This document shows, piece after piece, positions 16,060 through 24,146 of a stretch of DNA of 64,000 bases. Location: the NCBI GenBank assembly GCA_963722175.1, contig CAVRKA010000004.1, forward strand, positions 310,001 to 374,000. The letters run 5' to 3'. Position numbers and translations under genes: made by a program. The notes beneath the pieces were generated by a model that was given only the letters and a program-made list of their open reading frames with translations, made no database searches and was not told where the DNA came from. The stretch comes from WHSW01 sp963722175. Its GTDB lineage: Bacteria > Actinomycetota > Thermoleophilia > Solirubrobacterales > 70-9. Position 1 is the stretch's first letter, and the number at the start of each line of letters is the position of its first letter.

Positions 16060-16199
16060 TCTTCGTCGGCCTGTTCGCCGCGATGACGGTCGCCGTCGCG
16101 GTCGAATACGGCTTCGACGTGCTCACGGTCGCCGCCGGGGTCATCGTCCTGCTGCTGGCGCTCCCGCTGATCGGCGCGCTGCGACACCCGCCGGACTAG
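16017..16199 (+). CDS. small two-helix membrane protein
   Basis: 60 residues from GTG 16017 to TAG 16197. The sequence VDPDLRTALLIGGLIFVGL starts one hydrophobic helix (to about residue 27) and a second runs from GFDVLTVAAGV to about residue 53, ending RHPPD. It overlaps the rhomboid homologue by 43 bases in another frame, which implies coupled expression. The periodic hydrophobicity and balanced ends make it a believable gene despite its size; no family name can be given. An internal ATG at 16083 would remove the first helix and is less likely. Confidence 0.5.
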   Translation: MDPDLRTALLIGGLIFVGLFAAMTVAVAVEYGFDVLTVAAGVIVLLLALPLIGALRHPPD

Positions 16200-16228
16200 C
16201 CGACATCACGAACCAACCGGGAGGCTGA

Positions 16229-17167
16229 ATGGGAACCCAGGTCAAGACGCAGAGAGACGGTCGCGTGATCATCGCGACCCTGGACAACCCGCCGCACGGG
16301 CTGATGACGCCGGTGATGGTGGCCGAGCTCGAGGCCCTGTCGCTCGAAGCGGAGGCCGATGCCGGGATCGGGGCCGTCGTCCTGACCGGTGCCCATCCGG
16401 AGCGGTTCCTCGCCCACTACGACGTGCGGGCGTTGCTTGCGGGCGCCAAAGGGTCTCCGTCGCTGTCGCCCGGGCAGGCACGCGCCGTCGGAGGCGTGGT
16501 TCGCCACCTGGAGCGGGTTCCCGCGGTGGGCCCCGCGCTGGGTAAGGGCCCTGCCGCCGGGATGGTGAATCTGCACGCCTTCCATGCCACCCTCAACCGG
16601 CTGGGGGCAAGCGGCGCCGTCTGGATCGCAGCGATCAACGGCGCCGCGATGGGCGGTGGGTGCGAGCTGTCGCTGGCCTGCGACCTGCGCCTGATCAGCG
16701 CCGGCGGAATCGTCGGGCAGCCGGAGATCCTGCTCGGCTTCCCGCCCGGCGGCGGCGGGACGCAGCGTCTGAGCCGCCTGATCGGCCGGGCCCGGGCGCT
16801 CGAGATCATCCTCGAGGGGCGGCCGGTCGAGGCCGAAGAAGCGCTGGAGATCGGCATGGTGCACCGGATCGTCGAGCCCGACGAGCTGGTCCCGATCGCG
16901 GTCGAGACGGCCCATCGCCTGGCCCGGCGGTCCAAGGCCGCGGTCGGGGCCTGCAAGCGGGCGGTCTTGGATGGCGGGTCGTTGCCCCTCGCGGAGGGTG
17001 TGCGGCTGGAGCAGTCGGAGTTCCTCGCGACCCTGGCGAGCGACCCGGCACGCCGTGCGATGGCGGCCTACGTCGAGCACATCGAGCGAACGGGCGAGCT
17101 GCCCGCCTACGACCAGGACGGGCGCGAGCGGCTGCTGGACGGGACGTTCGTCGAGATGAACGCATAG
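16229..17167 (+). CDS. enoyl-CoA hydratase/isomerase family protein
   Basis: 312-residue crotonase-fold protein. Oxyanion-hole segments are FLAHYDVRAL (near residue 53) and INGAAMGGGCELSLACD (near 133); the catalytic glutamate is in QPEILLGFPPGGGGTQRL (near 162), and the second catalytic glutamate position about 20 residues earlier is not clearly present, so isomerase or hydrolase activity is possible. An insertion of about 35 residues (KGSPSLSPGQ onward) between the two oxyanion segments makes it longer than usual. A clear Shine-Dalgarno (GGGAGG) precedes ATG 16229. Substrate unknown. Confidence 0.8.
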   Translation: MGTQVKTQRDGRVIIATLDNPPHGLMTPVMVAELEALSLEAEADAGIGAVVLTGAHPERFLAHYDVRALLAGAKGSPSLSPGQARAVGGVVRHLERVPAVGPALGKGPAAGMVNLHAFHATLNRLGASGAVWIAAINGAAMGGGCELSLACDLRLISAGGIVGQPEILLGFPPGGGGTQRLSRLIGRARALEIILEGRPVEAEEALEIGMVHRIVEPDELVPIAVETAHRLARRSKAAVGACKRAVLDGGSLPLAEGVRLEQSEFLATLASDPARRAMAAYVEHIERTGELPAYDQDGRERLLDGTFVEMNA

Positions 17168-17192
17168 CGCCGCGGACGACGACGCTGCGGCG
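17168..17192. terminator. possible bidirectional hairpin between convergent genes
   Basis: CGCCGC (17168-17173) pairs with GCGGCG (17187-17192) around a 13-base loop, between the stops of the hydratase gene and the convergent GFA gene. No T-run, so weak. Confidence 0.3.
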
Positions 17193-17609
17193 TCAGCGAG
17201 AGGACTCGGGGAAGCGCTCGAGGCCGTCGTCGGGGATCGGCTCCCATACGGCCGCGTAGGCGACGAACTGCCGACGGCTCGGGCGGACGCCGGGATCGCC
17301 GTCGAAGGCGCTCATCCGGATCCCCATCAGGCTCGGGTCGTCGGGGTCGCGGCTGAACAGGTGTGCGCCGCATTCGCCGCAGAACCCCTTCTCCCAGCCG
17401 CCGTCCGGGTGGCGCCAGGTCCTGACCAGGTCCTCGCCGGCGAGGAACCTGAAGCCGGAGCCGTCGATGTGGGCCGAGGCCGAGGCGGCGGTGCCCGTTC
17501 GCCGCTGGCACCGGGTGCAGTGGCAGTAGTTGGCGTCGTGGGCGGGCTGATCGATCTCGAACCGCACTGCGCCGCACAGGCAGCGACCGGTTTGGGAGGG
17601 CTCGGCCAT
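17193..17609 (-). CDS. GFA-family (CENP-V/GFA) zinc protein, copy 1
   Basis: 138 residues of the glutathione-dependent formaldehyde-activating fold. Zinc ligands: C10/C12 in CLCGAV, C29/C31/C34 in CHCTRCQ, and the pair in CGECG near residue 78. The family binds a structural and a labile zinc; most members outside the founding enzyme have unknown activity. It begins directly after the stop of the SnoaL gene, with which it forms a minus-strand unit. A nearly identical copy lies at 18039-18458, with differences scattered through both copies, so this is a fairly recent duplication. Confidence 0.8.
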   Translation of the reverse strand: MAEPSQTGRCLCGAVRFEIDQPAHDANYCHCTRCQRRTGTAASASAHIDGSGFRFLAGEDLVRTWRHPDGGWEKGFCGECGAHLFSRDPDDPSLMGIRMSAFDGDPGVRPSRRQFVAYAAVWEPIPDDGLERFPESSR

Positions 17610-18008
17610 CTACTCCGACACCCCGGCGGCTTTCAGAGCTTCCGCGCGGTCCCAGAATGGCCGCAGCCTGATGATCTTGCCCTCGTCGAGCGTGTAGATC
17701 GTCGCGCAGGGCTGAGAGAACGCGATTCCGTCCCGGCCGCGGAGGTGCTCGATCGTGAACGTCAGGACCCGGTCGCCTCCCAGGTCCCTGATCTCCAGCA
17801 CGTCGAAGCGATGTTCGTCCCACGCGTCATCGAAGGCGGAGAGCGTAGTGCGGGCGTCATCAAATCCGCGAGCCGTCTTCGAACCGGGCTGCGAAGGTGG
17901 CTCCTCGAACACGATGTCGGGATGAGCGAACTCAGCGGCTCCCTCGATCCCACCGGCGCTGAACGCCGTGAGCGAGCGACGCACGATCTCCACGTTCTCC
18001 CGTGACAT
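17610..18008 (-). CDS. SnoaL-like / NTF2-fold protein
   Basis: 132 residues, beginning MSRENVEIVRRSLTAFS, the style of the many SnoaL_2 proteins in Solirubrobacterales. The fold is a small cone-shaped alpha+beta barrel that binds small hydrophobic molecules; VLEIRDLGGDRVLTF and IYTLDEGKIIRLRPFWDRAEAL are the sheet strands and terminal helix. No catalytic residues can be assigned. It is flanked on both sides by the duplicated GFA genes and its stop abuts the start of GFA copy 1. Its three relatives in this window are at 40431, 40941 (remnant) and 49114. Confidence 0.75.
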   Translation of the reverse strand: MSRENVEIVRRSLTAFSAGGIEGAAEFAHPDIVFEEPPSQPGSKTARGFDDARTTLSAFDDAWDEHRFDVLEIRDLGGDRVLTFTIEHLRGRDGIAFSQPCATIYTLDEGKIIRLRPFWDRAEALKAAGVSE

Positions 18009-18038
18009 CCCTTCGAGTATCCCCCAAGCGGGCGGGCT

Positions 18039-18458
18039 CTACCCCTGGGCGGACTCGGGGAAGCGCTCGAGGCCGTCGTCGGGGATCGGCTCCCACGAGG
18101 CCGCGTAGGCGACGAACTGCCGCCGGCTCGGGCGCACGCCGGGATCGCCGTCGAAGGCGCTCATGCTGATGCTCATCTCCGAGTGGTCGTCGGGATCGCG
18201 GCTGAACAGCGGCGCGCCGCACTCGCGGCAGAACGCCTCCTCCCAACCCGCGTCGGGGTGGCGCCAGGTCCTGAGGTGGTCCTCGCCGGCGACGATCCGG
18301 AACCCCGAGCCGTCGACCCGCGCCTCCGCGGAGGCCGCCGTCCCCGTCCGTCGCTGGCAGCGGGTGCAGTGGCAATACGTCGCCCTGTGCGCGGGCTCGT
18401 CGATCTCGAACCGCACGGCGCCGCACAGGCAGCCACCGGTTTGCGAGGGCTCGGCCAT
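18039..18458 (-). CDS. GFA-family zinc protein, copy 2
   Basis: 139 residues, very close to the protein at 17193-17609 in both residues and bases: the same CLCGAV, CHCTRCQ and CRECG zinc sites and the same C-terminal region VRPSRRQFVAYAA. Differences cluster in the middle (DEPAHRATY versus DQPAHDANY; HSEMSISMS versus PSLMGIRMS). The two copies flank the SnoaL gene in direct orientation about 850 bases apart, so the unit GFA-SnoaL-GFA arose by tandem duplication and offers a substrate for deletion by recombination. Divergent from the sulfatase gene. Confidence 0.8.
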   Translation of the reverse strand: MAEPSQTGGCLCGAVRFEIDEPAHRATYCHCTRCQRRTGTAASAEARVDGSGFRIVAGEDHLRTWRHPDAGWEEAFCRECGAPLFSRDPDDHSEMSISMSAFDGDPGVRPSRRQFVAYAASWEPIPDDGLERFPESAQG

Positions 18459-18493
18459 CTCGCCGGAGGCTATCTCTGAAACGATCCCGCGCC

Positions 18494-20185
18494 TTGGCCC
18501 CGAAGCCGAACATCGTCCTCCTGATCACCGACCAGCAACGCCAGCCGCGGCACTGGCCGGACGAGCCCGGGTGGCTGGCGCAGCTGATGCCGAACGACGC
18601 CGAACTGGCGCGCACCGGCGTCACCTTCACCAACGGCTTCTGCAACACCGCGATGTGCTCGCCGAGCCGCGCGACGCTGTTCACCGGGCTCTACCCGGCC
18701 GAGCACGGCGTCACCCTGACCCTGACCCAGGCCGACCTGCGGCCGAACCCGCGCCACGCCCCCGACGTCGTGCGCACTCTGGCCGGGCTGCTGCGCGACG
18801 GGGCGGCCCCGCGCGGGCGGTTGGTCAGGCAGTTCGGCACCGGGCTGTTCCGGCTCAATCAGAGCTCCGGCGGCGAGACGGTGCTCCCGCCGGAGGTCCC
18901 GAACCTGCCGAGCCTCCTGCGCGCCGCGGGCTACGAGGTCGCCTACAAGGGCAAGTGGCACCTCACCCACCCGAGCGGCAAGAAGGGCTCCGAGGGCCTG
19001 CTCGGCGGGTGGCTGCCCCAGGACGCGGACGTGCTCGCCCGCGACTACGGGTTCGCCGACTGGGAGGTCCCCGACGCGGGCGAGAACGCCGAGGCCCCCA
19101 ATTTCGGCGGCGGCAACGCGGGCGAGGGCGAGGGCTGGGACGAGGTCTACATCCGCCAGGTCGAGCGCTGGCTCGGCCGCGAGAACCTGCCCGAGCCGTT
19201 CTGCCTCGTCGTCTCGCTTGTCAACCCCCACGACGTGCTCGGCTATCCGGCCTCGTATGAGACCGGCGGCTACTCGGCGTCGGAGTTCCGCGACCTCGGT
19301 GTCGACCTGCCGCCGACCGTCGACGAGGACCTGCGCGGAAAGCCGTCGGTTCATGCGCTGATGCGGATGGGGATGACCGCCTACCTCGGCGCCCTCCGCG
19401 ACCGGCGGATGCAGCTCGACTACGTCAACTTCTACGCCCACCTGCATCGGGTGATCGACGAGAAGATCGGCCGCCTGCTCGGAGCGCTCGGCGACCCGGG
19501 CGATCCCGCATCGCTTCGCTCGCGCACCGTCGTCGTGCGGTGCGCCGACCACGGCGAGATGGGCCTCTCGCACGGCGGCTTGCGCCAGAAGGCATTCAAC
19601 GCCTACGAGGAGACGATCAACATCCCGATCGTGGTCTCGAACCCTGTCCTGTTCCCGAAGGCGGTCGAAAGCGACGCGCTCGCCTCATTGATCGACCTGT
19701 TGCCGACGATCGCCACCCTCGGCGGTGCCGATGCGTCGGCGGCGGGACTCAAGGGACGCGACCTCTCGCCGCTCCTCGCCCGCCACGCGAGCCCGGAGCG
19801 CGCCGCGCTGAAGAAGGCGCCGGTCGACTTCGGCGCGGTGACCGACCACGAGGCCCCGGCGGACTCGGTCCAGGATGCGATCCACTTCACCTACGACGAC
19901 CATCAGGCGGGCACCGCCACCATGGAGGCCCCGGGGCAGCCGAACCGGGTGCGGGCGGTGCGCACCCCGACCCACAAGTACGCGACCTACGTCGACCCGC
20001 ACGGCGAGCGCCCGACCGAGCACGAGATGTACGACCTGGAGCGCGATCCGGACGAGGTCGCCAACCTGGTCGGGCTGCGCGACGGCGCCGCCCGGGTCCG
20101 GGGCGACGTCACGCCCCTGGCCGAGCTGAAGGAACAGCTGGAGCTCGAGCTCGACCGCTGCGGGACCCGGATCGGCGCCGGCTGA
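18494..20185 (+). CDS. sulfatase (type I, formylglycine-dependent)
   Basis: 563 residues. The sulfatase signature CSPSRATLFTG has C56-type cysteine (about residue 55) that is converted to formylglycine; NIVLLITDQQR at the N-terminus gives metal-binding aspartate and glutamine, and CADHGEMGLSHGG gives the second metal site with Asp-His. No signal peptide, so cytoplasmic if the TTG start at 18494 is right; there is no Shine-Dalgarno and no other start close by. The enzyme hydrolyses a sulfate (or phosphonate) ester; substrate unknown. A formylglycine-generating enzyme is needed but not in this window. It precedes the P450 by 19 bases. Confidence 0.85.
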   Translation: MAPKPNIVLLITDQQRQPRHWPDEPGWLAQLMPNDAELARTGVTFTNGFCNTAMCSPSRATLFTGLYPAEHGVTLTLTQADLRPNPRHAPDVVRTLAGLLRDGAAPRGRLVRQFGTGLFRLNQSSGGETVLPPEVPNLPSLLRAAGYEVAYKGKWHLTHPSGKKGSEGLLGGWLPQDADVLARDYGFADWEVPDAGENAEAPNFGGGNAGEGEGWDEVYIRQVERWLGRENLPEPFCLVVSLVNPHDVLGYPASYETGGYSASEFRDLGVDLPPTVDEDLRGKPSVHALMRMGMTAYLGALRDRRMQLDYVNFYAHLHRVIDEKIGRLLGALGDPGDPASLRSRTVVVRCADHGEMGLSHGGLRQKAFNAYEETINIPIVVSNPVLFPKAVESDALASLIDLLPTIATLGGADASAAGLKGRDLSPLLARHASPERAALKKAPVDFGAVTDHEAPADSVQDAIHFTYDDHQAGTATMEAPGQPNRVRAVRTPTHKYATYVDPHGERPTEHEMYDLERDPDEVANLVGLRDGAARVRGDVTPLAELKEQLELELDRCGTRIGAG

Positions 20186-20192
20186 GCCGACC

Positions 20193-20198
20193 TATACT
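20193..20198 (+). promoter_or_regulatory. TANNNT box of the P450 gene (leaderless)
   Basis: TATACT, 6 bases before GTG 20205, with no Shine-Dalgarno; a textbook leaderless arrangement. Confidence 0.55.
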
Positions 20199-20204
20199 CG
20201 CCGC

Positions 20205-21614
20205 GTGGCGTTGCCGCCCGGACCCAAGACTCCCGCGATCCTCAACATCGCTCGCTTTCAGCGCCGTCCGCTGGACACCCTGATTCGCTGGCAGCGGCGC
20301 TACGGGAACGCCTTCCTGGTCAAGTTCCCGGTCTTCGGGACCGGCGTCTACGTCGCCGAGCCGGACGCGATCCGCGAGATGTTCACGGGGGATCAGTCCG
20401 ACCTCCACGCGGGCGAGGCAAACGCGCCGCTGGCGGCCGTGCTGGGCGACCACTCCGTGCTCGTCCTGGACGGGCCGGAGCACCTGCGCCAGCGGAAGCT
20501 GCTGCTGCCGCCGTTCCAGGGCGCCCGGCTCAGCGCGATGCGGCCGATGATCCGCGAGGTCGCCGAGGCCGAGGTCGACCGGTGGGCCACCGGGTCCGAG
20601 GTCGAGATGCGCGAGCGGATGCGCCACCTGACGTTCGAGATCATCTCCCGGGCGGTGTTCGGCGTCTTCGAGCCGGAGCGGATCGAGCGCCTGCGCGCGG
20701 CGATGCTGAAGGTCATCGACACCCAGAGCCTCTTCTTCGTGCCCGAGGCCATCCGGCGCGACTACGGGCGCTTCAGTCTGGGCGGCTGGCTCGGGCGTCG
20801 GCTCGAGCGGGCGGATGCGCTCCTCTACGAGGAGATCGCCCGGCGGCGCCGGGTGCCCGACCTCGACGAACGCGCCGACGTTCTCTCGCTGCTGCTTCGC
20901 GCGCGCGACGAGGACGGCCAGCCGATGACCGACGTCGAGCTTCGCGACGAGCTTTGGACGATGCTCGGCGCCGGCCACGAGACGACCGCAACCGGGCTCG
21001 CCTGGGCGGTCGACCTGCTGCTCCACAACCCCGACGTGCTGGCGCGGACACGCGACGCGATCGAGGGCGGGGACGACGCGTACCTGGATGCCGTGGTCAC
21101 CGAGACATTGCGGATCCGGCCCGTGATCGACGCCGCCGAGCGGACCCTGAAGGCGCCGCGGACAATCGCCGGCTGGGACCTTCCCGAGGGGATCCGCGTC
21201 TATCCGGGGATCGCGCTGATCCACCACCGCGCGGACCTCTACCCCGAGCCGGACCGCTTCCGGCCGGAGCGGTTCACGGAGGAAAAGGCCGAGTCGTACA
21301 CCTGGTTGCCGTTCGGCGGCGGGATCCGGCGCTGCATCGGGGCCGGGCTGGCTCAGCTCGAGATGGCCGAGGTGCTGCGCGTCATCCTCGCGCGGACCGA
21401 GCTCGAGCCGGTCCGCTCGGAGCCCGAGGAGGTCGTGCTGAAGGGAATCACCGTCGCGCCGAAGCATGGAGCGCGCGTGCGGGTCCTGGCCAAGCGCCCC
21501 CGCCCCGAGCTAGGTGGCGAAGCCGAGCTGAATGGCCAGCACGCCGGCGATCAGCGCGATGCAGACGAGGTGATCGCGGTAGATCGCGCGGGCGAGCCCG
21601 CTCTGGACCGCTAG
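20205..21614 (+). CDS. cytochrome P450
   Basis: 469 residues. The oxygen-binding I-helix motif AGHETTA, the ETLR (ExxR) motif, the PERF region and the heme loop FGGGIRRCIGAG with axial cysteine C377 are all present, so an active monooxygenase is predicted. The sequence is close to the CYP families of actinobacteria that resemble CYP110/CYP102-like fatty-acid enzymes, but the substrate cannot be assigned. The normal P450 end is near RVRVLAKRPRP; about 35 further polar residues are read in the region shared with the convergent membrane-protein gene (105-base overlap), so the last part may be an accidental extension. Confidence 0.9.
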   Translation: MALPPGPKTPAILNIARFQRRPLDTLIRWQRRYGNAFLVKFPVFGTGVYVAEPDAIREMFTGDQSDLHAGEANAPLAAVLGDHSVLVLDGPEHLRQRKLLLPPFQGARLSAMRPMIREVAEAEVDRWATGSEVEMRERMRHLTFEIISRAVFGVFEPERIERLRAAMLKVIDTQSLFFVPEAIRRDYGRFSLGGWLGRRLERADALLYEEIARRRRVPDLDERADVLSLLLRARDEDGQPMTDVELRDELWTMLGAGHETTATGLAWAVDLLLHNPDVLARTRDAIEGGDDAYLDAVVTETLRIRPVIDAAERTLKAPRTIAGWDLPEGIRVYPGIALIHHRADLYPEPDRFRPERFTEEKAESYTWLPFGGGIRRCIGAGLAQLEMAEVLRVILARTELEPVRSEPEEVVLKGITVAPKHGARVRVLAKRPRPELGGEAELNGQHAGDQRDADEVIAVDRAGEPALDR

Positions 21615-21965
21615 CGGGTCGCGGCGGGAGCCCAGGCGGCGCGCGTTCGGCACGGTGTTGAACCCGGCGATGCCGATGGCGCCGGCGGCCGGCACGAGCG
21701 AGAACACCGCAACCCAATCGTCGACCTCGTCGTTGAGCAGCTGCGCCACCAGCGCCGCCACCGTCGCCACCATCACGGCGGCGACCAGCAGATTCATCGG
21801 CCGCGCCTCCGTCGTCGCCCGGCGGTAGTAGGCGGCGATCGAGGCAAGGGCCTCCTCAGGCAGGAGGACCTCCGGGGCGTGGGGCCTGACCTGCGTGTCG
21901 AAGATCAGGTCGAACCAGAGCACCGCGAGCAGGAACCCGGCGCCGGCGGTCACGAACGCGGTCAC
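21510..21965 (-). CDS. four-helix membrane protein
   Basis: 151 residues with about four hydrophobic segments (residues 1-20, 58-80, 85-105 and 130-150) separated by short polar loops; the loop after helix 1 carries a TQVRPHAPEVLLPEEAL stretch and YYRR. No signal or catalytic motif. The pattern is like small DUF1772-type membrane proteins, but I cannot name the family with confidence. Its start at 21965 is divergent from the lipoprotein gene at 22088, and its 3' third overlaps the P450 tail in antisense. Confidence 0.6.
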   Translation of the reverse strand: MTAFVTAGAGFLLAVLWFDLIFDTQVRPHAPEVLLPEEALASIAAYYRRATTEARPMNLLVAAVMVATVAALVAQLLNDEVDDWVAVFSLVPAAGAIGIAGFNTVPNARRLGSRRDPLAVQSGLARAIYRDHLVCIALIAGVLAIQLGFAT

Positions 21966-22087
21966 GACGCGAGTATCTCAGCGGATGAAGGGACGATGAA
22001 TGCGCCCAGCCGTGTTCGGGCGCCTTTCACGAGGCTTTCATGCGGTCGCGAGATAAACGCTCCCGAAGACCGAGAAAGGGAGCGAAC

Positions 22088-22861
22088 ATGACATCGATCA
22101 AGACCAGAAGCGTTCTCGCCGCCGGACTCGTTGGCGCCGCCGCGATCACCGCCGGCTGCGGCTCGGGAGGCGGCGACGGGAGCACCGCGACGGCCGCGGG
22201 CGGCGACCCGAGCGCCGGATTGCCGCAGGGCAGCGAGCACGTGACCTTGGACCCGTCCGAGTTCACGGCCGAGATCGACAACCCGTACTGGCCGATGGCG
22301 CCGGGCAGCCGCTGGGTCTACCGCGAGGCCGAGGACGACACCGTGCAGAAGGTCGTCGTCACGGTCACCGACCGGACCAAGACGCTCGACGGGATCGAGT
22401 CGCGGGTCGTCCGCGACGTGGTCACCGAGCAAGGCGTCCCGATCGAGGTGACGAGCGACTACTACGCCCAGGACGCCGAGGGCAACATCTGGTACATGGG
22501 CGAGGACACCACCGAGTACGAGAACGGAAAGCCGGCGACGACCGCGGGGTCGTTCCACTACGGCGCCGACGGCGCCGAGGCCGGGATTGCGATGCCGGCC
22601 AACCCACAGGTCGGAATGCAGTACCGGCAGGAGTACTACGCCGGCGAAGCCGAGGATCAGGGCTCGGTCCTGTCCGTCGACGAGCAGGTCGAAGTTCCGT
22701 TCGGCCGCTTCAACGATGCCGTGATGACCCGGGACACCAACCCGCTCGAGCCGCGGGTCAACGAGCACAAGTTCTACGCGAAGGGCGTCGGCCCGGTGCT
22801 CACGCTGAAGATCTCGGGTGGGAGCGGGCGCGAGGACCTGATCAGCTACCAACCCGGCTGA
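22088..22861 (+). CDS. putative lipoprotein
   Basis: 257 residues. The N-terminus has two positive charges, a hydrophobic stretch and the lipobox ITAGC (cysteine near residue 23), followed by a Gly/Ser/Ala-rich tether, so export and lipid anchoring are likely. The exported domain contains FTAEIDNPYWPMAPGSRWVYRE, a beginning shared by many secreted actinobacterial proteins of unknown role, and is mostly beta. ATG 22088 follows GGGAG by 6 bases. The 120 bases upstream hold a GC-rich hairpin (GCGCCC...GGGCGC, about 21999-22023) and a possible TTTCAT...GATAAA promoter near 22035-22057, not a clear match. Confidence 0.65.
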   Translation: MTSIKTRSVLAAGLVGAAAITAGCGSGGGDGSTATAAGGDPSAGLPQGSEHVTLDPSEFTAEIDNPYWPMAPGSRWVYREAEDDTVQKVVVTVTDRTKTLDGIESRVVRDVVTEQGVPIEVTSDYYAQDAEGNIWYMGEDTTEYENGKPATTAGSFHYGADGAEAGIAMPANPQVGMQYRQEYYAGEAEDQGSVLSVDEQVEVPFGRFNDAVMTRDTNPLEPRVNEHKFYAKGVGPVLTLKISGGSGREDLISYQPG

Positions 22862-22892
22862 TCGCATTGAGCGGCGGCGCCCGCACGGGAGC

Positions 22893-22898
22893 TACCGT
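22893..22898 (+). promoter_or_regulatory. TANNNT box (leaderless)
   Basis: TACCGT, 6 bases before ATG 22905; no Shine-Dalgarno. Confidence 0.45.
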
Positions 22899-22904
22899 TT
22901 CGGC

Positions 22905-24128
22905 ATGAGGCGCCCGGCCGTCCTCGCGAGCTCGATCGCCGCCTGCGCGGTGATCGCCTGCGGATGCGCATCGATGGCGACCGCATCGGCAAGCTCGCCG
23001 AGCCGCCTCCAGGCCGCGGATCTCGACTATCGGGGAGCCTTCCGTCTGCCCGCGCAGGTGGACGACGAGCGGACATTCGCGTACGGCGGTACCGCGCTCG
23101 CCTACAACCCGGCGGGTGACACCCTGTTCGTCGTCGGCCATGACTGGTACCAGCTGACCGCGGAGGTGACGACCCCGCGTCCGGCGCGAGGCACGAGCCC
23201 GAGCGAGCTGCGTCGCGCCCGCTTCCGCCAGCAGTTCACCGACGCGACCGACGGCGAGATCGACGCGACCGGCGGCACCGGCAACAAGATCGGGGGCCAG
23301 CTCGTCTACCGGCGGCGCCTCTACGGCTCGGCCTACGTCTACTACGACGCCGCCGGCGAGCAGGTTGCCTCGCACTGGGTCCGGCCCTCGACGAGCCTCG
23401 CCGGCGGTGGCACCGAGGGGCTGTTCGAGGTCGGCGACCTCGGCGCCGGATTCGTCTCCGGCTATCTGGCCACGGTGCCGCGAGCCTGGCGGCAGCGCCT
23501 CGGCGGGCCGGCGCTGACCGGCAACTGCTGCATCCCGATCATCAGCCGCACCTCCTACGGTCCGGCCGCGTTGGCGTTCGACCCGACGCGACTGGGCGGC
23601 GGCGGGCGCACTCCCGGCACACCGCTCGTCTACTACCCGCAGGACAACCCGGCGCTCGGGGACTGGGACGCGTCATGGGATCCCGCCCAGGGGATCGAGT
23701 TCAACGGCTCGACCTCGATCCGCGGCCTGGTGTTCCCGAAGGGGACCCGCAGCGTCCTCTTCTTCGGCACCCAGGGCACGGGTCCGTTCTGCTACGGCGA
23801 GGGCACCGAGGACCCGAGCCTTCATGGCACCCCCACGCCCGACGGCACGACCTGGTGCTACGACCCCGACGAATCCAGCAAGGGCACGCACGCCTACCCC
23901 TATCAGGCACAGGTCTGGGCGTACGACGCTCGCGCTCTGCAGGCAGCCCGCAAGGGCCGCGTCAGACCGTGGCAGGTGAAGCCCTACTCGACCTGGGAGC
24001 TCGAGCTCCCGTTCGACTCGAGCCGGATCGGCGGCGCCGCGTATGACCGCGGTCGCGGGCTGATCTACGTCTCGCAGCAGTACGGCGACGGCGCCGAGCC
24101 CGTCATCCACGTATTCGAGGTTGGATAG
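22905..24128 (+). CDS. secreted protein of unknown function, possible lipoprotein
   Basis: 407 residues. The N-terminus is a signal sequence with VIAC and CGC near residues 17-22, so lipid attachment is possible. The exported part has repeated beta-strand segments with Tyr/Trp and Gly (LAYNPAGDTLFVVGHDWYQL, GGAAYDRGRGLIYVSQ), suggesting a beta-propeller-like fold that compares start and end blades. Four cysteines in the middle (NCC, FCYG, WCYD) probably form disulfides. No enzyme motif is seen. It stands between the lipoprotein and the acyl-CoA dehydrogenase genes. Confidence 0.6.
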   Translation: MRRPAVLASSIAACAVIACGCASMATASASSPSRLQAADLDYRGAFRLPAQVDDERTFAYGGTALAYNPAGDTLFVVGHDWYQLTAEVTTPRPARGTSPSELRRARFRQQFTDATDGEIDATGGTGNKIGGQLVYRRRLYGSAYVYYDAAGEQVASHWVRPSTSLAGGGTEGLFEVGDLGAGFVSGYLATVPRAWRQRLGGPALTGNCCIPIISRTSYGPAALAFDPTRLGGGGRTPGTPLVYYPQDNPALGDWDASWDPAQGIEFNGSTSIRGLVFPKGTRSVLFFGTQGTGPFCYGEGTEDPSLHGTPTPDGTTWCYDPDESSKGTHAYPYQAQVWAYDARALQAARKGRVRPWQVKPYSTWELELPFDSSRIGGAAYDRGRGLIYVSQQYGDGAEPVIHVFEVG

Positions 24129-24132
24129 CGCA

Positions 24133-24138
24133 TAGAGT
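24133..24138 (+). promoter_or_regulatory. TANNNT box (leaderless)
   Basis: TAGAGT, 8 bases before ATG 24147; the same hexamer as before lpdA and before the gene at 55663. Confidence 0.45.
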
Positions 24139-24146
24139 CCGCCTCG

